The notes: generated from the letters alone by a model not told the origin. A DNA stretch of 64,000 bases from JAIVJZ01 sp035645695 (GCA_035645695.1 DASQMC010000078.1:1-64000); one strand, 5' to 3'; counted from the first letter of the stretch, positions 24,502 through 33,764 are shown. Numbers and translations: made by a program.

Positions 24502-26370
24502 CTAGTCGTCTTTTGCCGCGCCCGCGCCGTCGTAAATTTCGTCGATCAGCGCGCCGAACTTTTCGTCAACCACGCGCCGCTTGATTTTGAGCGTCGGCGT
24601 CATCTCCCCGCCGTCAATCGAGAACTCTTCGGGCAGGAGCGCGACACGGCGCACGCGCTCGTAATCGTGGAGCGGGGCGGTCAACGCCGCCACCTCGCGC
24701 TGCACGAGCCGCACGACGGCCGGGTCGCGGCTGAGCGCGGCGTGTTCGCTCTTGCCGAGCGTCTTCTGCTGTGCCGACGCTTTCGAGTTTTCGTCGTCGG
24801 CGAGCGCGCCCCGCACGGCCTCCCAGTCGGGCACGACGAGCGCGGCGGGCGACTTGCGCCCCGCGCCGACGACCACCACCTGATTGACGAGCGCGCTCTG
24901 CTTGATCAGACTTTCGAGTTGCTGCGGCGCGATGTATTTGCCGTTCGACAACTTGAACAATTCCTTCTTCCTGTCGGTAATGAAGAAGTGCCCGTGTTCG
25001 TCTTTGTAACCGACATCTCCCGTCTTGAACCAACCTTCGGCGTCGAGCACCTCCTCCGTCTCCCGCGCGCGCTCGTAGTAGCCGCGCATGACGTTCGGGC
25101 CGCGCACGAGAATTTCGTCCGACTCGTCCAACTTCATCTCGATGCCGGGGAACGGCAGGCCGATTGAGCCGACCTTGTTATCTTCGGGGCGGTTGGCCGA
25201 AGTGATGCACGTCTCCGTCATCCCGTAGCCTTGCAGGATCGGGATGCCCGCGGCGAGGAACGCGTAGGAGAGCGCGGGCGACAGGGGCGCGCCACCCGAC
25301 ACGAAAAAGCGCAGGCGACCGCCCACGCCCTCGCGCCATTTCGAGAAGACGAGACGACTCGCAATCGTCTGTTGCAACTCCAGAAGCGGCGGCACCGGCT
25401 CGCGCAGGTCAACGTGTCGCGCGTAACTCCTGCCCGCCTCCAGCGCCCAGGTGAAGAGCCGCCGCCGCCACCCTCCGGCCGACGTGCCTTTTTTCACGAT
25501 GCGGTGATAGACCTTTTCAAACAGGCGCGGCACGGCCGTCATGATCGTCGGCCGCACCTCGCGCAGGTATTCGGCGAGCAGATCGACGGACGGCGCGTAG
25601 TAGACATCGACGCCGTTCCAGCAGAAGACGTAGAACACCGTGCGCTCGAAGATGTGCGAGAGCGGAAGCACGGAGAGCGACACGTCGTCCGCCCTGATCG
25701 GGAGCGCGCTCGTGATGGCGAGCACGTTCGAGACAAAGGCCGAGTGCGTGAGCATGACGCCCTTCGGCTCGCCCGTCGTGCCGGATGTGTAAATGATCGT
25801 CGCGAGGTCGCCGGGCTGAATCGCGCCTGTCAGGCGTTCAAACTCCGTGGGGTCGCGCGCGTCGCGCTCCGCGCCCTCGCGCTCCAGGGCTTCGAGCGTC
25901 GTCGCGCCGGACTGCCCGGCGGCGTCTTCCGCGTCGAAGAAGACGAGTCGCTCGATGCGGCCGTAGCCCTCGACGCCCGCGCGCGCGTGGCGGTAAACTT
26001 TTTTCCCCGAGACGAACAGCACGCGCGCCCGTGAATCCGACAGGATGTAGCGCACCTGCTCGACGGCCTGCGTCGTGTAGATCGGCACGTTCACCGCGCC
26101 CAGACTCAGTATGGCGAGATCGACGATTGACCATTCCGGGCGGTTCTCCGACAGCAACGCCACGCGGTCGCCCGCGCCGACGCCGAGCGACGACAACCCG
26201 AGCGCGACCGCGCGCACACGCGTCGCGACCGCCTCTCCCGAGATGTGTTCCCACTCGCCGCCGCGTTTCCGGTTCAGCGCATCCGGCTTCGAGTGCCGCC
26301 GCAGGGCTTCCAGACACATTCCCGGCAGCGTCTGCGGCGCGGCGTGAGACGTTTGAAGTTTTCCGTCCAT
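24502..26370 (-). CDS. Long-chain acyl-CoA synthetase (AMP-binding)
   Basis: This 622-residue ligase activates a fatty acid as acyl-AMP and transfers it to CoA. The P-loop YTSGTTGEPKGVMLTH is at 194-209. Further motifs are ILQGYGMTETCI and WFKTGDVGYKDEHGHFFITD followed by RKKELFKLSNGKYIAPQQLE, all of the FadD15-like long-chain class. It is not an obvious glycan gene. It might feed acyl groups to the glycan or lipid carrier, or simply be a neighbour. It starts only 13 bp beyond a heptad inverted array, which leaves no room for a clear ribosome binding site. It converges with the zinc-finger gene. Confidence 0.92.
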   Translation of the reverse strand: MDGKLQTSHAAPQTLPGMCLEALRRHSKPDALNRKRGGEWEHISGEAVATRVRAVALGLSSLGVGAGDRVALLSENRPEWSIVDLAILSLGAVNVPIYTTQAVEQVRYILSDSRARVLFVSGKKVYRHARAGVEGYGRIERLVFFDAEDAAGQSGATTLEALEREGAERDARDPTEFERLTGAIQPGDLATIIYTSGTTGEPKGVMLTHSAFVSNVLAITSALPIRADDVSLSVLPLSHIFERTVFYVFCWNGVDVYYAPSVDLLAEYLREVRPTIMTAVPRLFEKVYHRIVKKGTSAGGWRRRLFTWALEAGRSYARHVDLREPVPPLLELQQTIASRLVFSKWREGVGGRLRFFVSGGAPLSPALSYAFLAAGIPILQGYGMTETCITSANRPEDNKVGSIGLPFPGIEMKLDESDEILVRGPNVMRGYYERARETEEVLDAEGWFKTGDVGYKDEHGHFFITDRKKELFKLSNGKYIAPQQLESLIKQSALVNQVVVVGAGRKSPAALVVPDWEAVRGALADDENSKASAQQKTLGKSEHAALSRDPAVVRLVQREVAALTAPLHDYERVRRVALLPEEFSIDGGEMTPTLKIKRRVVDEKFGALIDEIYDGAGAAKDD

Positions 26371-26383
26371 AAGTTAAGTCGGG

Positions 26384-26503
26384 CAGTTTTCAGTTTTCAG
26401 TTTTCAGTTTTCAGTTACGTGCGCCCGCTATGCGGAACGCTAAAGATAGAATTGATAAACTGAAAACTGAAAACTGAAAACTGAAAACTGAAAACTGGAA
26501 ACT
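26384..26503. repeat. Heptad inverted array: CAGTTTT / AAAACTG
   Basis: Four perfect CAGTTTT units at 26384-26411 plus a partial fifth face five perfect AAAACTG units at 26463-26497 with partial units on each side. A 40-bp unique loop separates them. The RNA of either strand can fold into a hairpin of about 30 bp. The array fills most of the spacer: it ends 20 bp from the polymerase stop and begins 13 bp from the acyl-CoA synthetase start. Confidence 0.95.
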
Positions 26504-26523
26504 CGCTACCGGCGGGCTTCCCT

Positions 26524-28119
26524 TCACGCCGCGCCGGTCTCAGCGCCGCCCGTCTCCGCGTCGGGGCGGCCGGTGCTGCTGCTGCGGCTACTGCGTCGCT
26601 TGCGCCGCGAGCTGCGTTTAGCGTCCGCTTCCTCGACCCGGCCGTTCAGGGTGGCGAGCGCGGCGAGCAAGAGGAACAGGAGCGCGTTGGAAGTCATGTG
26701 CAAGGAGAACTCGAAGAAGCTGTGGACGAGCACGGCGAAACAACCCGCGAGCGCGCCCGCCGCCACGCCGCGCCGGTACTTGTCGCGCGAATTGAAGCGA
26801 GAGAAGCCATAGCGAAAGAGCATGAAGATGAAGAACAGCCCGAGCACGCCGCCGACGATTCCGGCATCCGAGAGAATCTGCAAGTAATCGTTGTGCGCCT
26901 GTTCGAGGCGGGTCGCGCCGTTCAAAACGTCGTGCCGAGTATACGCCACGCTGAACGCGCCGAGTCCCGCGCCGAGCAGCGGGTGTTCCTTGATCACGCC
27001 GAGCGTCCCCTGCCAGAACTGCACGCGCCCCGACGTGGGATCGTTCGAGTTGACCGTGCCGAACAGGCGCGCGAGCGATTCTTCGCCGCCGAGCGATGCC
27101 GCGCCCGCCAGCAGCACGACGACGAGCGCGAACCCGATGCCGACGCGCACCAGCGCGGCGCGCACGCGCGACTTGGCCGCGTCGCTCTCATCCGACTCGC
27201 TCTTGTTCTTGCGCCGCACGATGCTCGCAATGGCCGCGATGAACAACACCTCCGCGCCGAGGCTCAGGATGCCGCCGCGCGACCCCGTCAGCACGAGCGC
27301 CGCGCTCATGATCACGACGGCGAAGATGTAGAGCAGGCGACGCTCGACGGCAATCGCGCCGGAGACGAGCAGGCCGAGCGAAAGCGAGAGCGTAAGTTCC
27401 ATGTAGGCCGCGAAATGGTGTCGATTGATGAACGGGCCGAAGGGGAGCGCGAACTTCGGCTGGCGAAACCAGTAAATCTGCGCGGGGTTGGTGAAGTACT
27501 GGAACATGCCGAAGAGGGCGAGCAGGAAACCGAAGATGGTCACGACCGTCACGATGAGCCGCAGGCGGCCGGGGCTGTCCGTGTAGACGAGCGCGGCGCA
27601 GAAATAGATGATGAGCGAACCGAGTTGAAGCAGGACGAAGCGCGTCGCGTAGGGGTCGAGCGAGAGCGTGGCGGCGGGCGCGTTCGTCAGTCCCCAGACC
27701 ACCGCCCCGTTCGCGTCGCCGAGCGGGAGCAACTGCACCAGCCCGACGACGAACAGGCCGACGAGCGGCAACTGCAACAGGTTGCGACTCACGCGCAGGC
27801 CGCCCGTGCGCCACGCATCGACCGCCCAGAGGACGGCGACCAGTCCAGCCCCCGCCTGAAAGAAGCCGAGCGCCCACGACTGCACCGCGCCGAAGCCGAG
27901 CGTCGAGAGCACCACCGCCAGGCAGAGCACGAGGATGATGAAGCGACTTGCGAGCGTGCGCGATTCGGGCGCGCGCGGCGGCGTCGTGCGACGAGGCGGA
28001 CGCTCCGGCGGCGCGGAAGGCGCGCGCGAGGCGTCCGCCTCGTCAGTCGCGCCCGGCGGCGGCGCGTCGCCCGTTCGTGTCGGCTCCGCCGCCGGAGCGT
28101 TGGAGGTTGAAATTGTCAT
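26524..28119 (-). CDS. O-antigen polymerase/ligase-like membrane protein 2
   Basis: The 531-residue protein has a Pro/Ala-rich cytoplasmic N-terminus of about 55 residues, about twelve membrane segments and a basic, Ser/Arg-rich tail. The Wzy_C signature is visible: VLTGSRGGILSL, HPLLGAGLGAFSVAYTRHD and EQAHNDYLQILSDAGIVGG. It is a glycan polymerase or ligase of the inner membrane. Its first 77 bp overlap the end of the TPR gene, so the two are translated together. The ATG at 28119 is the first in frame; a later start before the first membrane segment cannot be excluded. With the one at 19437 this makes two such proteins in the locus. Confidence 0.88.
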   Translation of the reverse strand: MTISTSNAPAAEPTRTGDAPPPGATDEADASRAPSAPPERPPRRTTPPRAPESRTLASRFIILVLCLAVVLSTLGFGAVQSWALGFFQAGAGLVAVLWAVDAWRTGGLRVSRNLLQLPLVGLFVVGLVQLLPLGDANGAVVWGLTNAPAATLSLDPYATRFVLLQLGSLIIYFCAALVYTDSPGRLRLIVTVVTIFGFLLALFGMFQYFTNPAQIYWFRQPKFALPFGPFINRHHFAAYMELTLSLSLGLLVSGAIAVERRLLYIFAVVIMSAALVLTGSRGGILSLGAEVLFIAAIASIVRRKNKSESDESDAAKSRVRAALVRVGIGFALVVVLLAGAASLGGEESLARLFGTVNSNDPTSGRVQFWQGTLGVIKEHPLLGAGLGAFSVAYTRHDVLNGATRLEQAHNDYLQILSDAGIVGGVLGLFFIFMLFRYGFSRFNSRDKYRRGVAAGALAGCFAVLVHSFFEFSLHMTSNALLFLLLAALATLNGRVEEADAKRSSRRKRRSSRSSSTGRPDAETGGAETGAA

Positions 28120-29386
28120 ACCAAACTTTTCCGAAAAGAGGGCATGTGGTGGCCGCGCATTGCGGGCTGACGATGCGCATCGTTACCCCTTGCGCGCCCG
28201 CCGGGGTCGTAAAATCGAGCGCGATTGTTTGCCAGTCGGCCGTTCCCGTCGCTACGGGCTGGGAGGCGGCGAGCACGCGTTCGGGCTGCGCCGCATCGAC
28301 GATCTCCGTGACGAGCGTTGACACGCCCTTCAAATCTTCCGTCCGCACGTAGTATTCGAGCCGGTAACGCGTCTGCGGTTCGACCGTCACGAGTTGCGAA
28401 ATGTTTCTGAAAGTGAGCGTGTTCGTCGCGTTGAAGGCGATGCGCAGACTGCGCGAGCCTTCTTGCCGCACGCGCGCGTCGAGTCCCATCTGCGCGCCTT
28501 CAAGCGGCACGACCTGCCACTCGAAAGGGTTCTTTCCCGGCGGGCCTACCGCCGATTCAAAACCGCCGTTCGCCAGCCGTTCCGGGGCGGCCGCGCTCGG
28601 CGCGCCGTCCGTCGCGGAGAATTCCTGATGCAACGCCAGCACGTCCTTGAAGCGTTTCGCTTCGAGGAAACGCAGCAGCAGCTTTTCGCCCGTGGCGCGC
28701 GAGAGTTTGCGCTGCCCGGCGTCGAAGCCCTCCCACAACAGCCGCGCGTCGTCCAACCGTTTCAGGTTGATCAAATATTCCACCAACTGCACGCGCGCCT
28801 GCTGCGTGTTGCCGACCGCCGCCAGCACCGACGGCACATCAGCGTTGTAGAAACGCCAGTAGACCTCGATCACTTGCGGCAGGAATTTGTCGTGACTCAT
28901 CTCGCCCGCGCGGCGCAACTCGGCGAACGCCTCCTCGATGCGCCCCTGCCTGAGCAGAGAGTTTCCGAGATACCAGCGCGGCTCCGGGTAGGAGGGCGCG
29001 AGTTCCACGGCGCGGCGCAGAGCCTCTTCGCCCCCGCGCGTGTCGCCGACGAGTCCGCGCACGCGCCCCAACTCCATGAACAGGCGGAAATCGTTCGGCG
29101 ACAGCCGCGCCGCCTCCGCGTAACGCTCGACCGCCTCCGGCAACTCCTCCGGCAGAAAACTCCGTTCGCGCATGCGGGCAATCGTGAAATGCGCCTGCGG
29201 GTCGTCCGGCGCGAGCCGCGCCGCCGCATAGGCCGCGTTGATGTCCGGCAGCCATCCCGCCATCGTGTTCCCAATGCACCAGCGCACCCCGTACCACACA
29301 CAGAGCGCCACGAGCGCCACCGGCACGAGCAACAACACACGCTTCCACGCCGCGCCGAGTTCGATGGTCTTGATCTGGTCTTTCAT
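28043..29386 (-). CDS. TPR protein with C-terminal jelly-roll-like domain
   Basis: This 447-residue protein has one membrane segment at about residues 15-33 and then TPR-like helices with the pattern AARLSPNDFRLFMELGRVRG and AVELAPSYPEPRWYLGNSL. The C-terminal 170 residues (ANGGFESAVG, SRSLRIAFNAT, YRLEYYVRTEDL) look like a carbohydrate-binding jelly-roll domain. It would sit on the periplasmic side, tethered to the inner membrane. Because it overlaps the polymerase gene by 77 bp, it is likely a partner of that protein. The ATG at 29386 lies 7 bp beyond a heptad inverted array and has no clear ribosome binding site. Confidence 0.8.
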   Translation of the reverse strand: MKDQIKTIELGAAWKRVLLLVPVALVALCVWYGVRWCIGNTMAGWLPDINAAYAAARLAPDDPQAHFTIARMRERSFLPEELPEAVERYAEAARLSPNDFRLFMELGRVRGLVGDTRGGEEALRRAVELAPSYPEPRWYLGNSLLRQGRIEEAFAELRRAGEMSHDKFLPQVIEVYWRFYNADVPSVLAAVGNTQQARVQLVEYLINLKRLDDARLLWEGFDAGQRKLSRATGEKLLLRFLEAKRFKDVLALHQEFSATDGAPSAAAPERLANGGFESAVGPPGKNPFEWQVVPLEGAQMGLDARVRQEGSRSLRIAFNATNTLTFRNISQLVTVEPQTRYRLEYYVRTEDLKGVSTLVTEIVDAAQPERVLAASQPVATGTADWQTIALDFTTPAGAQGVTMRIVSPQCAATTCPLFGKVWYDNFNLQRSGGGADTNGRRAAAGRD

Positions 29387-29393
29387 GGAATAG

Positions 29394-29470
29394 CCGTCAG
29401 CCGTCAGCCGTCAGCTTTCAGCAAAAGCCTGCGGTTCGGCTGATTGCTGACGGCTAACGGCTGACGGCCG
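29394..29470. repeat. Heptad inverted array: GCCGTCA / TGACGGC
   Basis: Three perfect GCCGTCA units (29394-29414) and one degenerate unit face TGATTGC, TGACGGC, TAACGGC and TGACGGC at 29442-29469, with a loop of about 20 bp. It leaves 7 bp before the TPR start and 4 bp after the stop of the WecA-fusion gene, so the spacer is nearly all array. In the shared register the unit is CAGCCGT. Confidence 0.93.
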
Positions 29471-29474
29471 TTCT

Positions 29475-31286
29475 TCAATTCAACTGATCGATCTGAATGC
29501 GCATGCGTTTGAGCGTGACCTGCGCCGAGTCGCAGTCTTGCAGAATAGTGGCGAGCCGCTCGTCGGAAATTTGCGTGCTGGAGATCAGGACTTCGGCGAT
29601 GCGTTGCTCTTCGCAGATGCTCCTGAGCGAGCCGTTGCCGCCGAAGACGCGCAGGCCGTGAATGACTTTTCCTTTTTTGTGCGGGTCGTCGTCAACGAAC
29701 CCGACGGGCATCAGTTGCAACTCGCGGTTATTGAGCACCTCGCGCAGAAGCAGTTCGCCGCCGTCGCCCGCGCCGTAGATCAAAACGCGCCGCGCGTCGC
29801 GCGCCTCATGCGAGGGCAGAGCGTGGCGGAACAGGCGGAAGGCGAACCGGCTGCCCGCGAGCATCATGAAGAGGATCATCGTGTCGAGCACGAAGACGGC
29901 GCGCGACAATCCCTCGAAGCGGAACGCGACGAGCAGCGCGAGCACGCTCCCGACCGAGCCGAGCAGCACGGCCTTCGCGAACACGACAATGCCGTCCACG
30001 CTGATGTAGCGCCACAATCCGCGATAGACGCCCGCCGCCAGAAACGAGAACATCTTCACGCAGACCAGCACCGGCACGGTGCGCAGGAACAGGTTCCACG
30101 CGCCCGTCGTATCCGCCATCGGCCCGAACAAAAGCGTGTAGGCGCTGTAGTAAGACAGGATGATGAGCACCATGTCGAGCAGCACCTCGAAGATGCGCCG
30201 CTTGTAGGAAAGGTCTACGAAGAAGGCGACGAGCGGCTTCTCGCGCGCCTTCAAGACCTCGTCTTCCTCGTAAACTTTCACGCCCGCCAGATACACGCCG
30301 AGGAGCGCGAGCACGATTGTGAAGCCGACGATGGCCGCGACGCTCACGTCGAAGTCCATCCGGCTGACCAGAAGCGCCAGCAGGCCGGACAATCCCGCGA
30401 AGCCGTAGAGCATCCAGACGGCGCGCCGCTCCGACAGGCCGAGCGCGACGAGGCGATGCGACGTGTGGTCGCGCCCGCCCTGCGAGGCCGAACGCCCCGA
30501 CAGCTTCCTGAGCACGGTTACAAAGGTCGTATCGAATATGGGGATCAGCAGAATCAACACCGGCACGGCGAGCACGATCATGAACGAGCGCGAACGCGCC
30601 CCCGACGCGCTCATCAAAGCGGCGCTGGCGATGAAGAAGCCGATGAACATCGAACCGCAGTCGCCCATGAAGATCGTCGCGGGTTTGGAGTTATAGGCGA
30701 GGAAGCCGACGAGCGCGGCGGCGAAGACGCCGAGCATCAATGCTTCAGCCGGCCGCCCGTTGACGAGGAAACTCGCGGCCAGAAAAGCGGCGGCGATGGC
30801 GGCGATCCCGGCGGCCAGCCCGTCCATGTTGTCGAGCAGGTTGAGCGCGTTCGTGATGCCGACGAGCCAGAAGATCGTGATCGCCATGTTGAGCGAGGGC
30901 GACGCGCTCCACGGCAGCGTCAGGCCGTAATAGACGACCAGACTCGCGCCCATCACCTGTCCGATCAACTTCTGGTAAGGCTTGACGTGAACGATGTCAT
31001 CGATCAGCCCGACGACGAAGAGAAACGCGCTCGCCACTATAACCACCCACCCGTAAGGCCGGTGCGGCATCTGCGAAACGAAGATGAGATAGGTGATGGT
31101 GACGGTGAGGAATAAGGCCAGACCGCCCATCATCGCCGTCGGCTTATTGTGCCAGCGATCCGCCTTCGGCTGCGCCACCAGACCCCAGTGCCGCGCCAGC
31201 CGCCGCACCACCGGCGTCAGCCCGAGCGCGAGCGCGAACGAGACGATGACGGGGACGAGATTTAAACTACCGAAATACATGAGCAA
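29475..31286 (-). CDS. WecA-type phosphoglycosyl transferase fused to CapD-like NAD-binding region
   Basis: Residues 1-330 form a polytopic WecA/MraY-family domain that moves a sugar phosphate from a UDP-sugar to undecaprenyl phosphate. Its key sites are LIDD (94-97), NLLDNMDGL (149-157), GDCGS (208-212) and GRDHTSH (271-277). Residues 365-485 add about four membrane segments. Residues 500-595 are a Rossmann domain with VLIYGAGDGGELLLREV (GAGDGG at 505-510) as in the N-terminal part of FlaA1/CapD or polyprenyl-transferase proteins, but the catalytic SDR domain is missing. It is probably the initiating transferase of the locus, with a regulatory nucleotide-binding tail. At 603 residues it is about twice a plain WecA. 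Confidence 0.88.
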   Translation of the reverse strand: MLMYFGSLNLVPVIVSFALALGLTPVVRRLARHWGLVAQPKADRWHNKPTAMMGGLALFLTVTITYLIFVSQMPHRPYGWVVIVASAFLFVVGLIDDIVHVKPYQKLIGQVMGASLVVYYGLTLPWSASPSLNMAITIFWLVGITNALNLLDNMDGLAAGIAAIAAAFLAASFLVNGRPAEALMLGVFAAALVGFLAYNSKPATIFMGDCGSMFIGFFIASAALMSASGARSRSFMIVLAVPVLILLIPIFDTTFVTVLRKLSGRSASQGGRDHTSHRLVALGLSERRAVWMLYGFAGLSGLLALLVSRMDFDVSVAAIVGFTIVLALLGVYLAGVKVYEEDEVLKAREKPLVAFFVDLSYKRRIFEVLLDMVLIILSYYSAYTLLFGPMADTTGAWNLFLRTVPVLVCVKMFSFLAAGVYRGLWRYISVDGIVVFAKAVLLGSVGSVLALLVAFRFEGLSRAVFVLDTMILFMMLAGSRFAFRLFRHALPSHEARDARRVLIYGAGDGGELLLREVLNNRELQLMPVGFVDDDPHKKGKVIHGLRVFGGNGSLRSICEEQRIAEVLISSTQISDERLATILQDCDSAQVTLKRMRIQIDQLN

Positions 31287-31356
31287 ACATCAGTTAATTC
31301 TGTTTGGAATCGCCTGAAAAGCTATTCGATGTGACCCGAGAAATCAAGCCGTAAAA

Positions 31357-31427
31357 GTAAGCAGTGAGCAGTGAGCAGTAAGCAGTTTTGTTTTTTTACT
31401 GCTCACTGCTTACCGCTTACTGCTCAC
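31357..31427. repeat. Heptad inverted array: GTRAGCA / TGCTYAC
   Basis: Four units (GTAAGCA, GTGAGCA, GTGAGCA, GTAAGCA) at 31357-31384 face TGCTCAC, TGCTTAC, CGCTTAC and TGCTCAC at 31400-31427. The 15-bp loop is a T-rich run on the plus strand. The array lies 6 bp from the stop of the SDR gene and about 70 bp from the start of the WecA-fusion gene downstream. In the shared register the unit is CAGTGAG/CAGTAAG. Confidence 0.94.
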
Positions 31428-31433
31428 TTGAAC

Positions 31434-32396
31434 TTAGCGCCCGGTATGGTGCTCGATCACTTTTTGGAGGATGCCGTCGAGTTTCTCGGTCGGGTGGAAG
31501 CCTGTCAGCGCGCTCACCTTCGAGATGTCCGGGACGCGGCGCGGCATGTCCTCGAAACCCTCCTCGTAGGCTTCGTCATAAGGCATGAAGACGATTTCGG
31601 AATCCGAACCCGTCAGTTCCTTTACGCGCCCGGCGACTTCGAGTATTGAGACCTCTTCGTTCGAGCCGATGTTGAAGACCTGACCGACGGCCTCCGGCGC
31701 GTCCATCAACTTCATCAGCGCGCCCACCACATCGCCTACGTAGCCGAAGCAGCGCGTCTGTTTGCCGTTGCCGTAGACGGTGATCGGGCGACCGGCGAGG
31801 GCTTGCCGCACGAACGTCGGGATGACCATGCCGTACTGCCCCGTCTGCCGCGGCCCCACCGTATTGAAGAGGCGCACGACGACCGTGGGCAGTTTCTTCT
31901 CGCGCCAGTAAGCGAGCGCGAGAAACTCGTCAATCGCCTTCGAGCAGGCGTAGCTCCAACGTCCCTTGGTCGTCGCGCCCATCACGAGATTGCCGTCTTC
32001 GCGGAAAGGGACTTCCGTCGAAAGGCCGTAAACTTCCGAAGTCGATGCGACGAGCACCTTCTTCTTCTTCTTGTTCGCGAGATCGAGGATCACTTCCGTC
32101 CCGCGCACGTTCGTCTCGATGGTGCGCACCGGGCTTTCGACGATGAGCTTGACGCCCACGGCCGCCGCCAGGTGAAAGATCACATCGCACTGGTCAACCA
32201 ATTCGGCGCACACCGGCACGTTATGAACGCTGTCTATCGTGTAATGAAAACGCTTGTGCGTTTTTAAGTGCGCGATGTTCTCGAAGCTGCCCGTCGAGAG
32301 ATCGTCGATCACGTAGACCTCGTCGCCGCGTTCCAGATAAGCGTCCGAGAGATGCGACCCGATAAAGCCCGCCCCGCCCGTTATTAAAACTCGCAA
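31434..32396 (-). CDS. UDP-xylose-synthase-like NAD-dependent epimerase/dehydratase
   Basis: This 320-residue extended SDR has TGGAGFIG at 6-13, the serine site STSEVYG (118-124) and the catalytic pair Tyr149/Lys153 in YACSK. Also present are RLFNTVGPRQTGQYGMVIP and a C-terminal substrate domain with FNIGSNEEVSILEVA. The pattern is that of UDP-glucuronate decarboxylases and related 4-epimerases, which turn a nucleotide sugar into UDP-xylose or a 4-keto or 4-epi product. Exact activity is not fixed by what I can see. It lies 3 bp after the GT4 gene and before a heptad array. No UDP-glucose 6-dehydrogenase other than the AlgD-like enzyme is in the window. Confidence 0.86.
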   Translation of the reverse strand: MRVLITGGAGFIGSHLSDAYLERGDEVYVIDDLSTGSFENIAHLKTHKRFHYTIDSVHNVPVCAELVDQCDVIFHLAAAVGVKLIVESPVRTIETNVRGTEVILDLANKKKKKVLVASTSEVYGLSTEVPFREDGNLVMGATTKGRWSYACSKAIDEFLALAYWREKKLPTVVVRLFNTVGPRQTGQYGMVIPTFVRQALAGRPITVYGNGKQTRCFGYVGDVVGALMKLMDAPEAVGQVFNIGSNEEVSILEVAGRVKELTGSDSEIVFMPYDEAYEEGFEDMPRRVPDISKVSALTGFHPTEKLDGILQKVIEHHTGR

Positions 32397-32399
32397 ATG

Positions 32400-33764
32400 T
32401 TAGTCTCCCTTTCCGCGCGCCGCTCCGACCACCGGCACGCCCCCCCGCTTCGACGCCGCCAGCGATGGCGACGGCGACAGTTCACTGTAAAGATTGAGCA
32501 CGTCCCCCACAAGACGCTCCTTGGAATAATGCTCCACCACGAACGCGCGCCCACGCTCGCCCGACGCGCGCCTAAACTCTTCATCCCCGGCAAGCTGCCG
32601 CAAGGCTTCGCAAAACGCTTCCGCGTCGCCCGTGCGCACGCGCACGCCGCGCTCACAATACGTGTAGCCCGGCGCGCCCGCCGGATTTTTATCACCGCCC
32701 CCCGCCGTCGGCGGCCTGACTTCAAACGCATCCCCGAGTAGATCGACCACTCCGCCGACGGCGGTCGAAACGACGGGGCGCGCGTTCGCCATCGCTTCGA
32801 TGAGCGTCAGCGGCGTGCCCTCGTTCAGAGATGTCAGCGCAACGATGTCGAGCGCGGGATAAAAGTTTTCGGGGTCGTCGCGCATCCCCGTGAACGTCAC
32901 GCGATCCGCGATGCCGAGCGAGCGCGCCTGAGATTCGAGTTCGCCCCGCAGGTGGCCGTCGCCGATGACGACGAAGCGCACGCGCCGCCCGCCCCCTTCA
33001 TCCGCCGCGCCGGTCGTCTCCGCGTGTCCCTTTAGATATGCGTGCGCGACTTCGATGAACAGCTTGTGATTCTTGATCTCCGTCAGACGCCCGACGATGC
33101 CCACGAGCAATTCCCCCTCGCGCGCCCCCAGTTCCGCCCGCGCCGCCGCGCGCCGTTCGCGCCAACCGGCGAACGCCTCCAAGTCCAGACCGAGCGGGAT
33201 CACTCTGAACTGTTCGGCGCGTCCCACGCCGAACAGCCCGTGAATCTCGCGAAACTGCTGACGGCTGATCGCCACGATCCGGTCGGTCGCCACGCGCGCG
33301 AGAACGCGTTCGATGGTCAGGAAAAAGCGTGTCTTCAAGCCTCCGTAATAGCTGTGAAAGATGTGGCCGTGGTACGTATGCACGAAGCGGCACGCGCGCG
33401 GGCGACCGACGAGCGCGGAGGGCGTCAGCCAGCGGTAGAGCAGCCCCGCGACGCGGCCGACCGTACCGGCCTTCGCCGTGTGCGTGTGGACGATGTCCGG
33501 CCGCAAACGTCGCAACAGGCGGTAAAGCTTCCAAACCGCCACCGCGTCCTTCGGCGACACCTCGCGCGTCAACTCCGGCAGCATGACGGGCACCACACCC
33601 AGCCCGGCGGCGAAATAACTCATGTCGTCTTCGCCCGGCGGCACAGTCCCCGCGATCAACTCCGACTCGATGCCCGCGCGGCGCGTCGCGGCCGTCAGCC
33701 ACGCCACGTGCTTCGCCGGGCCGCCCACGTTCAAACGTGCGATGATGCGAACAACTTTCATCAA
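32400..33764 (-). CDS. GT4 glycosyltransferase
   Basis: The 454-residue GT-B enzyme begins KVVRIIARLNVGGPAKHVAWL, has HTHTAKAGTVGRVAG and VHTYHGHIFHSYYGGLKTRF in the acceptor domain, and GIVGRLTEIKNHKLFIEVA and EGTPLTLIEAMANARPVVST in the donor domain. This sub-type is common in exopolysaccharide loci. A Gly-rich segment (about 380-395, TAGGGDKNPAGAP) is not conserved. The ATG at 33764 lies 3 bp beyond a heptad inverted array, so the array occupies the place of a ribosome binding site. Sugar specificity is unknown. Confidence 0.89.
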   Translation of the reverse strand: MMKVVRIIARLNVGGPAKHVAWLTAATRRAGIESELIAGTVPPGEDDMSYFAAGLGVVPVMLPELTREVSPKDAVAVWKLYRLLRRLRPDIVHTHTAKAGTVGRVAGLLYRWLTPSALVGRPRACRFVHTYHGHIFHSYYGGLKTRFFLTIERVLARVATDRIVAISRQQFREIHGLFGVGRAEQFRVIPLGLDLEAFAGWRERRAAARAELGAREGELLVGIVGRLTEIKNHKLFIEVAHAYLKGHAETTGAADEGGGRRVRFVVIGDGHLRGELESQARSLGIADRVTFTGMRDDPENFYPALDIVALTSLNEGTPLTLIEAMANARPVVSTAVGGVVDLLGDAFEVRPPTAGGGDKNPAGAPGYTYCERGVRVRTGDAEAFCEALRQLAGDEEFRRASGERGRAFVVEHYSKERLVGDVLNLYSELSPSPSLAASKRGGVPVVGAARGKGD

